Below are positions 56,446-64,000 of a stretch of DNA of 64,000 nucleotides, one piece after another; the stretch's first letter is position 1, and every line of letters starts with the position of its first letter. The notes under the pieces were generated by a model. It was not told the DNA's origin. It ran no database searches and saw only the letters and a list, made by a program, of their open reading frames with translations. The position numbers and the translations under genes were made by a program. Source of the DNA: Nocardioides sp. REDSEA-S33_B3 (GTDB lineage: Bacteria > Actinomycetota > Actinomycetes > Propionibacteriales > Nocardioidaceae); the NCBI GenBank assembly GCA_001627335.1, contig LUPK01000032.1, forward strand, positions 1-64,000, written 5' to 3'.

Positions 56446-57669
56446 TCAGGACAGCAACTCGCGGACGACCGCGTCGGCGAGCAGCCGCGCCGCATCGGTC
56501 AGGACCAGTCGCTCCCCCACCTGCTGGAGCAGCCCCCGGTCGACCAGCCCCGGCAGCGCGGCCAGGCCGTCGGCGCCGAGCACGTCGACCGGCAGGCCGT
56601 CGCGCAGTCGCAGCTCGAGCAGGACGCGCTCGACGCGCCGGTCCTCGGCCGACAGCACCTCCCGGGCGAGCGCCGGGCTGCGGCCCGCGGCCAGCCGCTC
56701 GGCGTACGCCGCGGGGTGCTTGACGTTCCACCAGCGCACCCCGCCCACGTGGCTGTGCGCCCCCGGGCCGACGCCCCACCAGTCCGCGCCGGTCCAGTAG
56801 AGCAGGTTGTGCCGGCAGCGGCTGGCCTCGCCCGCGGCCCAGTTGGAGACCTCGTACCACTCCAGCCCGGCGGCCCGGAACCGCTCGTCGGCAAGCTCGT
56901 ACTTGTCGGCGAGGTCGTCCTCGTCGGGCATCGGCAGCTCGCCGCGGCGGACGCGGCGGGCCAGCGCGGTGCCGTCCTCGACGATGAGGGAGTACGCCGA
57001 GACGTGGTCGGGCCCGCAGGCCAGCGCCGCCTCGACCGAGGTCTCCCAGTCCGACAACGACTCGCCGGGCGTGCCGTAGATGAGGTCGAGGCTGACCTGC
57101 TCGAACCCGGCGGCCCTGGCCCACTCCACGGCCTGTGGCACCCGCAGCGGGTCGTGGGTGCGGTCGAGCACCGAGAGCACGTGGGTGACCTGCGACTGCA
57201 TGCCGAAGGAGATCCGGGTGAACCCGCCCTCCCGCAGCCGGGCCAGCCCCTCCGGGGTCACGGAGTCCGGGTTGGCCTCGGTCGTGACCTCGACGTCCGG
57301 GCTGAGCCCGAGCTCGTCGCGGGCGGCTGCCAGCACGCTCGCGAGGTCCTCGGGCGGCAGCAGCGTCGGGGTGCCGCCGCCGAGGAAGACGGTGTCGACG
57401 CGCACGTCGCGATCCCCCAGCACCCCACGGATCCGGCGGACCTCGGCGACGGCGGCGTCGCCGTACGTCGCCCGCGAGGCGCCGGGGATCGTGGCCGGGC
57501 CGAGCTCCTCGGCGGTGTAGGTGTTGAAGTCGCAGTAGCCGCAGCGCACCGCGCAGAACGGCACGTGCACGTAGAGGCCGAAGGGTCGCGTCCCCACGCC
57601 CTGCAGCGCCTCCGGCGGCAGCGAGCCGTCCTCGGGGGCGGTCTCGCCGTCGGGCAGGGAGGATGGCAC
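56446..57669 (-). CDS. hemW: HemW radical-SAM heme chaperone-type protein
   Basis: A 407-residue radical SAM protein of the HemW/HemN-like family. The cluster motif is C39-x3-C43-x2-C46 in PFCAVRCGYCDFNTY; GGGTPTLL, TEANPDS and DLIYGTPGES are the family blocks, and a HemN_C domain (about 320-407) follows. Proteins of this kind act as heme chaperones rather than coproporphyrinogen oxidases; which holds here is not shown. GTG 57669 has GGAGG 8 nt upstream. Longer frames upstream are shadow. Confidence 0.93.
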   Translation of the reverse strand: MPSSLPDGETAPEDGSLPPEALQGVGTRPFGLYVHVPFCAVRCGYCDFNTYTAEELGPATIPGASRATYGDAAVAEVRRIRGVLGDRDVRVDTVFLGGGTPTLLPPEDLASVLAAARDELGLSPDVEVTTEANPDSVTPEGLARLREGGFTRISFGMQSQVTHVLSVLDRTHDPLRVPQAVEWARAAGFEQVSLDLIYGTPGESLSDWETSVEAALACGPDHVSAYSLIVEDGTALARRVRRGELPMPDEDDLADKYELADERFRAAGLEWYEVSNWAAGEASRCRHNLLYWTGADWWGVGPGAHSHVGGVRWWNVKHPAAYAERLAAGRSPALAREVLSAEDRRVERVLLELRLRDGLPVDVLGADGLAALPGLVDRGLLQQVGERLVLTDAARLLADAVVRELLS

Positions 57670-57692
57670 CGACCCATCCTCCACGCTGGGGC

Positions 57693-58673
57693 TCAGACGG
57701 GCACGTTGAGGGTGACCGTGTAGCCGTCGTCGACCGAGCCGGTGACCGACGCCATCTGCAGGGAGTAGCCGTCGGAGAAGACGTTGTCGGAGTCCAGGGA
57801 GATCGCGGCGAGGTTCGCCGCGCTGCCGGAGTATCGGGCGTCGGCGTAGACGTCCTCGCTCACGTCCTGCGGCAACGCGAGCTGGGAGGTGCGCAGCTTG
57901 TTGGTGTAGCTGGTGGCGGCAGCCTCGGACTCGTAGACCTCGAAGTGCATGTGCGGCCAGCGACCCGAGTAGCAACCCGGGAAGATGCTGGTGAACTCCA
58001 CGCGTCCGTCGGCGTCGGCGACCTGGACCCCGCGCAGGTAGTTCTCGTCAGCGACGGCCTCGCTGTACATGGAGTAGTCACCGGCCGCGTCGCAGTGCCA
58101 CAGGTAGATCGCCGCACCCTCCAGCGGCGTCGCCTCGTCGCCCGAGAGGTCGTAGACCCGCATCCGGACTGTGACCGGCACCCCGTCGGCCACGCCGGAG
58201 GCGTCACCGAAGCTCGAGGTGATGTCCGAGCGCACGACCCCGCTCTCGGCCAGCACGTTGACCCCGTTGGAGCCGTCCCCGGGATAGGGGCCTGCCGTCT
58301 CCTCGGGGATCTCCCCCTCGGCGACCTCCACCGAGGACCCGGTGTCGGGCGCCGCACCACCCGCACCGCCCGGGCCGCCCTGGCCGCCCGGAGCACCGCC
58401 CGCCGGCGGCGCTGCGGCCGTGTCGCCGCCGGTCTCGATCGTGGTCGTCGAGGAGGAGTCGGTGCCACAGGCGACGAGAGCCGCCGAGGCTCCGAGCCCA
58501 CCGAAGGCCGCCAGCAGGCGGCGTCGGCCCAGCAGGCCCTGACGCTCGGCGATGCGCGGCAGGTCGTGGGACAGACCAAGGTCGTGGTCCTCGAGCTCCC
58601 CCTCGTGGTGCCCGTGGTGCCTGTGGTGGTCGTCGTGTGCGGGGTGTGCGGCGTGGTCGCTGGATCGGCTCAT
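57693..58673 (-). CDS. secreted intradiol dioxygenase-family lipoprotein
   Basis: A 326-residue protein with an unusual His-rich N-terminus (HDDHHRHHGHH), then a twin-arginine-type signal GRRRLLAAFGGLG and lipobox ALVACG. A Gly/Ala/Pro linker leads to an intradiol dioxygenase core. Its four iron ligands have counterparts: Tyr in AAGDYSMY, Tyr in PGCYSG, and the two His of RWPHMHF, matching Y108, Y147, H160 and H162 of protocatechuate 3,4-dioxygenase beta. No aromatic-degradation genes are nearby. ATG 58673 is preferred; a GTG ten codons upstream is possible. Confidence 0.82.
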   Translation of the reverse strand: MSRSSDHAAHPAHDDHHRHHGHHEGELEDHDLGLSHDLPRIAERQGLLGRRRLLAAFGGLGASAALVACGTDSSSTTTIETGGDTAAAPPAGGAPGGQGGPGGAGGAAPDTGSSVEVAEGEIPEETAGPYPGDGSNGVNVLAESGVVRSDITSSFGDASGVADGVPVTVRMRVYDLSGDEATPLEGAAIYLWHCDAAGDYSMYSEAVADENYLRGVQVADADGRVEFTSIFPGCYSGRWPHMHFEVYESEAAATSYTNKLRTSQLALPQDVSEDVYADARYSGSAANLAAISLDSDNVFSDGYSLQMASVTGSVDDGYTVTLNVPV

Positions 58674-58753
58674 GGGAACAGTGAACGCCCCGGACCTGTG
58701 CACCTGCTGTGCACGGACCGGGGCGTCCCTGTCAGACCCTCAGCGGGACCCGA

Positions 58754-60574
58754 TCAGCTGTAGAAGCTGTCGATCAGGTCCTTGTTGTTGCCCTCGACGA
58801 CCGCGCGCTTGACCTTCATCGAGGGGGTCAGCTCGCCGGACTCGATGCTCAGGTCGTGGTCGAGGATCTCCCACTTCTTGATGGTCTCCCAGCGGTTGAG
58901 CTTGGCGTTGAGCTGCTCGACGTAGCCGGCCACCATGTCCTTGACCGCCTGCGACTGCACGACCTCGGTGTAGGACTTGCCCGCCATGCCGTTCTCCTCG
59001 GCCCAGCCCGCCATGGCGTCGGGGTCCAGGGTGATCAGCGCGACGACGAAGTTGCGCTCGGCGCCGAAGACCATGAACTGGCTGGCGTAGGGGCACAGCG
59101 CCTTGAACTTCGACTCGATCGCCGGCGGCGCGACGTACTTGCCGCCGGAGGTCTTGAAGAGCTCCTTGATGCGGCCGGTGATCGTGAGGAAGCCGTCGGC
59201 GTCGATCTCGCCCTTGTCGCCGGTGCGCAGCCAGCCGTCCTCGGTGAGCGTCTCGGCGGTCTTGTCGGGCAGGTTGTGGTAGCCGGCCATGACGTGCGGG
59301 CCGCGCAGCTGGACCTCGCCGCCCTCGCCGATGCGCACCTCGGAGCCCGGGAAGGCCTGGCCGACCGTGCCCATCTTGTACTCGTCGGGGTGGTTCACCG
59401 TCGCGCCGGCGCAGTTCTCGGTCATGCCGTAGCCCTCGAGGATGAGGATGCCCGCGGCGTGGAACCACTCCGCGATCTCGGCGTTGAGGGCCGCGGAGCC
59501 GGAGATGAAGAACTTCACGCGGCCACCGAAGCGCTCGCGGACCTTGCTGAAGACCAGCTTGTCGAACAGGCCGTGCTGCAGCTTGAGCGGCAGCGGGATG
59601 CTCTTGCCCTCGCGCTTGCGCTTGTCGACCTCGATGCCGACCTTGAAGGCCTGCTTGAAGATCTTCTCCTTGGCACCACCCTCGGAGGCGGTCATGGTCA
59701 CGATGCGCGCGTGGGCCTTCTCGAAGATGCGCGGCGCGGCACCCATGAAGGTCGGCTTCACGACGCCCAGGTTGTCCACGATCTTCTCGACGCGGCCGTC
59801 GATGGCGGTCGCGAAGCCGCACGCCAGCTGCGTGGAGAGGAGCACCTTGCCGAAGGAGTGGGCCATGGGCAGCCACAGGAACTGCAGGTCGTCCTCGTGC
59901 AGGATGTTCTGCGACTTGATCGCGGCACCCTCGTAGACCCAGCCCCGGTGCAGCAGCCGCACGCCCTTGGGCTTGCCGGTGGTGCCGGAGGTGTAGATCA
60001 AGGTGGCCAGCGCGTCGGGAGCGATCGACTTCGCGGTCTCCTCGATCACGCCCGGGTGCTCGGCGAGGTAGGCCTCGCCCAGCTTCTCGAGGTCGTCGAG
60101 GCTGATCAACCAGTCACCGTCGGTCGCGCCGTCGAAGACGACGACCTTCTTCACGGTGGGGATCTGGGACTTCTGCTCGGTCAGCTTGGCGACCTGCTCG
60201 TCGTCCTCGGCGAAGACCACCTGGCACTCGGAGTCACCGACGATGTAGGCGGTGTCCTCGGCGTTGGTCGTCGGGTAGACCGTGGTGGTCGCACCGGCGG
60301 CGCACATGATGGCCAGGTCGGCGAGGATCCACTCGTAGCGGGTGCCGGAGGCGATGCCGACGCGCTGCTCGCTGGTCAGGCCCAGCGAGAGCAGGCCCGC
60401 GGCGAGACGGCTGACGCGGTCGCCGGCCTGCTTCCATGTGACCGACTCCCAGGCCTCGCCGACGGGGAAGCGGAAGGCCTCGGCCTGCGGTGAGGTCTCG
60501 ACGCGGTCGAGGAAGAGTACGGCGAGGTTCTGGGCGAGGTCGTCGACGAAGCTGGCGTCTCTGTTGGCGGGCAT
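58754..60574 (-). CDS. long-chain acyl-CoA synthetase (FadD15-like)
   Basis: A 606-residue AMP-forming acyl-CoA synthetase activating long-chain fatty acids for lipid synthesis or beta-oxidation. The P-loop-like motif LIYTSGTTGKPKG, the YGMTENCAG segment, and WLRTGDKGEID with the AMP-ribose Asp are intact; the C-terminal Lys lies in KFKALCPY-type sequence. It is the family of FadD15-type synthetases of mycobacteria. A hairpin and palindrome in the 5' region (60605-60669) may regulate it. Confidence 0.93.
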   Translation of the reverse strand: MPANRDASFVDDLAQNLAVLFLDRVETSPQAEAFRFPVGEAWESVTWKQAGDRVSRLAAGLLSLGLTSEQRVGIASGTRYEWILADLAIMCAAGATTTVYPTTNAEDTAYIVGDSECQVVFAEDDEQVAKLTEQKSQIPTVKKVVVFDGATDGDWLISLDDLEKLGEAYLAEHPGVIEETAKSIAPDALATLIYTSGTTGKPKGVRLLHRGWVYEGAAIKSQNILHEDDLQFLWLPMAHSFGKVLLSTQLACGFATAIDGRVEKIVDNLGVVKPTFMGAAPRIFEKAHARIVTMTASEGGAKEKIFKQAFKVGIEVDKRKREGKSIPLPLKLQHGLFDKLVFSKVRERFGGRVKFFISGSAALNAEIAEWFHAAGILILEGYGMTENCAGATVNHPDEYKMGTVGQAFPGSEVRIGEGGEVQLRGPHVMAGYHNLPDKTAETLTEDGWLRTGDKGEIDADGFLTITGRIKELFKTSGGKYVAPPAIESKFKALCPYASQFMVFGAERNFVVALITLDPDAMAGWAEENGMAGKSYTEVVQSQAVKDMVAGYVEQLNAKLNRWETIKKWEILDHDLSIESGELTPSMKVKRAVVEGNNKDLIDSFYS

Positions 60575-60604
60575 GTCGCTCCTGTACGAGAGTGCGGCGG
60601 GACT

Positions 60605-60669
60605 CCCGGCGCCCCCTCCGGCGCCGGGTGTGGTTCGTAACCTATGTCACTTTGCCTACTCGCGCGTAG
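60605..60669 (-). promoter_or_regulatory. fadD upstream hairpin and palindrome
   Basis: Two elements precede the acyl-CoA synthetase start. CCCGGCGCC/GGCGCCGGG (60605-60628) is a perfect 9-bp hairpin with a 6-nt loop about 30 bp before the ATG, possibly in the 5' UTR. CTACTCGCGCGTAG (60656-60669) is a near-palindrome with one mismatched pair, of the size of TetR-type operators that often control fatty-acid genes. Regulation by either is inference. Confidence 0.4.
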
Positions 60670-60706
60670 CAACCCGTGCACCAAGATGCGCCGATCGCCG
60701 GACCGG

Positions 60707-61351
60707 TCAGCGAGCGGCGAGGTAGGTCTCGGCCTTCTCCCGGGCCTTCGGCAGCAGGTCCGGGACGTCCAGCAGCCGCGGCAGCAGCGAGTGGTCGGTG
60801 TTCAGCGCACGGAACATGGTGCTGACCGTGACCCCGTGACCGGGCCGGTGCACGACGGTCAGGTCGTCGCCGGCGCGCAGCACGCCCTCCCCGAGCACCC
60901 GGAGGTACGGCCCCGGGCGGGCGACCTGCGCGAAGCGGCGTACCCAGGCGGTGCTGTCGTAGCCGGTGCGGCCCATCCACACCTTGAAGTCGTTGCAGGG
61001 GGTGCGGACCGAGCGCACCTCGAGCAGGACCTCGCCGACCTGCCAGCGCTCGCCGATCTCCGCCTCGTTGACGTCGATGCCGACCGTGGTGAGGTTCTCC
61101 CCGAACTGCCCGTCGGGGATCGGCTGGCCGAGCTCGCCCTCCCAGTGGTCGAGGTCCTCGCGGGCGAAGGCGTAGACCGCCTGGTCCGGCCCACCGTGGT
61201 GGCGGGTGTCGGAGACCTCGTCGCCGTCCAGGCCCAGACGACCCACGTGCACCGCCCCGGTCAGCGCGGTCTTGTCGATCGAGGTGCGTCCGATGCCGGC
61301 CCAGTCGGCCTCGCGGGGCCGACCGACGTTGACGGAGAGGAGGTGTGCCAC
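60707..61351 (-). CDS. MOSC-domain protein
   Basis: A 214-residue MOSC (molybdenum cofactor sulfurase C-terminal) protein of the YiiM type. HLLSVNVGRPRE starts the domain; GDEVSDTRHHGGPDQAVYAF is the signature segment, FGENLTTVGID follows, and the conserved Cys lies in RTPCNDFKVWMG. Such proteins reduce N-hydroxylated substrates using Mo cofactor. GTG 61351 lies 8 nt after GGAGG, which decides this start over upstream codons. Confidence 0.87.
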   Translation of the reverse strand: MAHLLSVNVGRPREADWAGIGRTSIDKTALTGAVHVGRLGLDGDEVSDTRHHGGPDQAVYAFAREDLDHWEGELGQPIPDGQFGENLTTVGIDVNEAEIGERWQVGEVLLEVRSVRTPCNDFKVWMGRTGYDSTAWVRRFAQVARPGPYLRVLGEGVLRAGDDLTVVHRPGHGVTVSTMFRALNTDHSLLPRLLDVPDLLPKAREKAETYLAAR

Positions 61352-61406
61352 CGGCACATCCTCCCCCACGTCACCCCTCTCCTCCGACAGGGCAGCGCGC
61401 TGACCC

Positions 61407-62765
61407 TCAGACCCGGCGCGACACCGCCACGGCACCGGCGCCGAGCACCGAGGTGAGGAGCAGGACGGCCACGAACGCCTCCCGGTCCACGGCTGTGCCG
61501 ACGGTCGTGAAGAGGAGCCCCGCCAGCGCGACCGCGGCCGCCGCGCCGACCGCGTCGGCCAGGGTCACCGCCGCCGAGGACGTCCCCCGCTCCCGCTCGT
61601 CGCTGCGGGCCAGCACCGCGCGGGTGATGCGGGGGTACATCAACCCCATCCCGGCCGCGGCCACCAGCCATCCGACCACCACGAGCGCCCCCGGGAGGTC
61701 GAGGGCGGCCACGACGAGGATCAGCACCACCCCGGCGGCCAGCCCCAGCGCACCCGTGCGCAGCGCGCCCTCGTCGCTGAGCCGCGCGCCGAGGCGCGCC
61801 TGGACCTGGGAGGCGCCCGCCCACCCCAGGGTCGCCGCGGTCAGGACCAGGCCGCTGGTCGCCAGCCCGGCGTCGTACTGCTCCTGGAGGAGGTAGGGCA
61901 GGTAGGCCTCGGTGGCGAAGAACGTCGCGCCGACCGCGCCCCGCAGCGCGACGACGGCGGGCAGCCCGCGCGCACCGCGCAGCGTGCCCGCAGGCAGCAG
62001 GGGACGCAGCGACGCCAGGGCGACCCCCAGCGCCAACACGCTCAGCGGCCAGGCCACCACGCGGGGCAGGCCGGCCACGGCGTTGAGCGTCAGCAGGCCC
62101 GCGGACACGGCCGCGGCCAGGGCGACCCGGCGCAGCCCGCCGGGGACCGGTGGGCTCGGTGCCGGTGGCTCGACCTCGGCCAGCGACGGCACGAGCAGCG
62201 CCAGGGCGAGGCCGGTGAGGACGAGGACCCCCAGGAACACCCAGCGCCAGCCGACGGTGTCGGCGACCAGTCCGGCGGCGAAGGGCCCGACGATGCCCGG
62301 GAGCACCCAGGCGGCCGCGAACGCACCGAGGATCCGCGGGCGGTCGACGTCGTCGTACACCTGCGCGACGAGGACGTAGAGCGCGACCGTGAGGCCGCCG
62401 CCGCCCAGGCCCTGCAGCACGCGTCCCGCGACGAGCACCGGCATCGTCGGGGCCAGCCCGGCGGCGAGCAGGCCGAGCCCGAACAGCGCCACCGCCGCCA
62501 GCAGGGGTCGCACCGCCCCGCGACGGTCCGCCCAGAGCCCGACCACGACCATGCCGACGAGGCTGGCCGCGAGCGCGGCCGAGAAGGCCGCCGCGAACCA
62601 CGCCCGGCCGTCGAGCTCGCGACTGACCGTCGGCATCACGGTGGCGACGGCCAGCGCCTCGAAGGCCGCGAGGAAGACGAGCGCGAAGGAGCCGATGGTG
62701 GCCCCTCGGTAGCCGCCCGCGAGCAGGCTGCGCGTGGACGTCGCCTGCGTCCGGTCCGTCGTCAC
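61407..62765 (-). CDS. MFS transporter (drug-resistance type)
   Basis: A 452-residue major facilitator transporter with 13-14 hydrophobic spans. VMPTVSRELDG and WADRRGAVRPLL are the first cytoplasmic-loop motif A; GRVLQGLGGGGLTVALYVLV is the motif B/C-like region in span 4-5. It probably exports small molecules by proton antiport; substrate unknown. GTG 62765 overlaps the stop of the upstream phosphotransferase-like gene (GTGA), suggesting coupling and a shared function. Confidence 0.87.
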   Translation of the reverse strand: MTTDRTQATSTRSLLAGGYRGATIGSFALVFLAAFEALAVATVMPTVSRELDGRAWFAAAFSAALAASLVGMVVVGLWADRRGAVRPLLAAVALFGLGLLAAGLAPTMPVLVAGRVLQGLGGGGLTVALYVLVAQVYDDVDRPRILGAFAAAWVLPGIVGPFAAGLVADTVGWRWVFLGVLVLTGLALALLVPSLAEVEPPAPSPPVPGGLRRVALAAAVSAGLLTLNAVAGLPRVVAWPLSVLALGVALASLRPLLPAGTLRGARGLPAVVALRGAVGATFFATEAYLPYLLQEQYDAGLATSGLVLTAATLGWAGASQVQARLGARLSDEGALRTGALGLAAGVVLILVVAALDLPGALVVVGWLVAAAGMGLMYPRITRAVLARSDERERGTSSAAVTLADAVGAAAAVALAGLLFTTVGTAVDREAFVAVLLLTSVLGAGAVAVSRRV

Positions 62766-63616
62766 GACTGCACCGCCTTGAGCACCGTGAGCATCCGGGT
62801 GACGTACGCCGGGTCCGGCCGGTCCGAGCGCACCGACCAGAAAGCGTTGAGCACCAGCCGCACCACCGCCCAGGCCCGGGCCCGGTCCTCGTCCAGGCCG
62901 GCCGCGTCGACGACGGTCTCGAACCGCACCCGCACCGTCCGGCGCACGTCGCCCTCGGCCTCCTCCAGCCTGTTCCACAGCAACGGCGCCGGCTCCCAGT
63001 GCGGGTCGCCGCTCAGCGCCCGCGGAGCGATCGCGACCCACTCGCCGGTGACGTCGGCCAGGACGTTCTCGTCGTGGAGGTCCCCGTGCACCAGCGTCCC
63101 GGTGCTGGCGGCGTCGGCGCCGAGGTCGCGCAGGTGGGCCAGGCACTGCTCCACCATGCGACGGGGCAGCGGCGCGTCGCGGGGCAGTGCAGCGAGCGGT
63201 TCGGCGTGACGACCGACGTGCTCGGTCAGCGGCCGCAGCTGCGGCGGGGCGGGGACGTGCAGCAGCCGGTAGAGGTCGGCGACGGCCTCGCAGGCGTGCA
63301 CGTCCCACTCCTGCGTCAGGTCGCGCCTCTCGAGCCGCTCGAGCAGCACGGCGCGGCGACGAGGGTCGGCCCGCAGCGGGCGGACGGCGCCGCGACCGCC
63401 CCAGTGCTGCAGCGCGAGCGCCTCGTGCTCGGTCCCGGGGTCCGCCGCCGCGACCTTCAGCACGGCGGGGACACCGTCCGCGGTCCGCACGGGCACGACG
63501 TGGGAGGACCGGCCCCAGTCCTCGACGGGATCCGGCGTGAGACCCCACTCACCCACCAGCGACCGGGACACCGCTGCGAGCGATCGCGCGGTCTCCGGGG
63601 GCAGGGCGCTGGTCAC
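62762..63616 (-). CDS. APH-family kinase-fold protein lacking the metal-binding Asp
   Basis: A 284-residue protein related to streptomycin 6-kinase and other aminoglycoside phosphotransferases. The catalytic loop is present (VHGDLHDENVL, D179 and N184), and the APH-specific GDPHWEPAPLLWN segment follows. The Mg-binding Asp of the IDPK motif is replaced: the sequence reads IAPRAL, with A197 where Asp is expected. That loss would impair phosphotransfer, so this may be a pseudoenzyme. It is the first gene of a unit with the MFS transporter. Confidence 0.8.
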   Translation of the reverse strand: MTSALPPETARSLAAVSRSLVGEWGLTPDPVEDWGRSSHVVPVRTADGVPAVLKVAAADPGTEHEALALQHWGGRGAVRPLRADPRRRAVLLERLERRDLTQEWDVHACEAVADLYRLLHVPAPPQLRPLTEHVGRHAEPLAALPRDAPLPRRMVEQCLAHLRDLGADAASTGTLVHGDLHDENVLADVTGEWVAIAPRALSGDPHWEPAPLLWNRLEEAEGDVRRTVRVRFETVVDAAGLDEDRARAWAVVRLVLNAFWSVRSDRPDPAYVTRMLTVLKAVQS

Positions 63617-63743
63617 CGGCGGAGCCTACGAGGACTTCACCCTCCCAGGCGATTGAGGTCCCACGCCCGAGGGAAGCATCGCCACCGTCGGGGCGATCCT
63701 CCGACACCGATGACAGGGGACGCAACACCATGGGGGCACACGC

Positions 63744-64000
63744 ATGACCACAGCGCGCGCGCAGCGCCGGACCATCACCATCACACCCGCACTCGTCGCG
63801 ACCGACCTGGTCGCCCTCGTGCTCGCCGTGCTCGTCGGCGGGCACCTCCCAGCGCTGGCCACCGCCGGGGCCGTCCTCGGCGCCCTGATCGTCGCCGGAG
63901 CGTTGCACCTCAACCGCTCCCGCCTCGTCCTCTCGGTGCTCGAGGACCTGCCGGCACTGGGCTTCGTCGCCCTCACCGGCGGCGTCCTGCTGATGGCCTT
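63744..64000 (+). CDS. probable polyprenyl sugar-phosphotransferase, N-terminus (partial)
   Basis: An open frame starting at ATG 63744 and running off the window (85 complete codons seen). It begins MTTARAQRRTITITPALVAT and has two or three hydrophobic spans, with RLVLSVLEDLPALGFVAL between the second and third. This matches the membrane N-terminus of actinobacterial exopolysaccharide polyprenyl glycosylphosphotransferases, whose catalytic domain would lie beyond the window. The assignment is tentative because the diagnostic part is missing. No clear ribosome site or promoter was found in the 127-bp gap upstream. Confidence 0.5.
   Translation, partial: MTTARAQRRTITITPALVATDLVALVLAVLVGGHLPALATAGAVLGALIVAGALHLNRSRLVLSVLEDLPALGFVALTGGVLLMA

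Overview
The window is high-GC DNA from an actinobacterium, most likely a Nocardioides-type member of the Propionibacteriales. The inference rests on GC-rich codon use, frequent GTG starts, the 16S rRNA 5' end, probable leaderless promoters, CIRCE/HrcA control, an iron box, and a gene pair for 10-methyl (tuberculostearic-type) fatty acids. The housekeeping backbone runs mostly on the minus strand in an order also known from Mycobacterium tuberculosis: dnaG, dgt, glyS, uppS, recO, era, ybeY, phoH, rsmE, dnaJ, hrcA, hemW.

Left part (1-10.8 kb): the 5' end of a 16S rRNA gene reads off the left edge, with its leader and promoter. Then come an FMN-dependent hydroxy-acid oxidase with tyrS, a Ser/Thr kinase, a hybrid histidine kinase carrying two receivers and an HPt domain, an LCP-type cell-wall ligase, a sulfotransferase, a small membrane protein, and two tRNA genes (CAU, and Asn-GUU).

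Middle-left (10.8-28.7 kb): dnaG is interrupted by an intein inside its zinc finger. It is followed by a 2-hydroxyacid dehydrogenase, dgt, a secreted SH3/VanY-like protein, dusB, an IMPase-family phosphatase, a lipoprotein and glyS. A zinc ABC importer (znuACB) has a Zur-box-like palindrome over its start codon. A secreted alpha/beta hydrolase, uppS, recO and another alpha/beta hydrolase complete the region.

Middle (28.7-43.6 kb): a membrane PAS histidine kinase, leuA behind a leucine-rich leader-peptide attenuator, a LuxR regulator, two membrane glycosyltransferases, a flavodoxin-like protein and a septum-formation-type lipoprotein. era follows, coupled to a siderophore-interacting-type flavoprotein and to tmsB/tmsA-like genes for 10-methyl fatty-acid synthesis. 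This block sits between era and the CDA-like/CorC/ybeY/phoH cluster that adjoins era in mycobacteria.

Right part (43.6-64 kb): CDA-like protein, CorC, ybeY, phoH, a PHM-like copper monooxygenase, a HIT protein, a GerMN/Gmad2 lipoprotein, rsmE, dnaJ and hrcA with a CIRCE element. A DUF2470 protein under an iron box, an MBL hydrolase, DUF3097, DUF4870, hemW, a secreted intradiol-dioxygenase-like protein, fadD, a MOSC protein, an MFS transporter, an APH-family protein that lacks its metal-binding Asp, and the start of a probable polyprenyl sugar-phosphotransferase gene follow. Between the GerMN lipoprotein gene and rsmE lie three equal-length 51-bp palindromic repeats.

The strongest items for a second look are the dnaG intein, the 51-bp repeat array, the 10-methyl fatty-acid genes at the era locus and the leuA attenuator. 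No CRISPR array, prophage or insertion sequence was seen.
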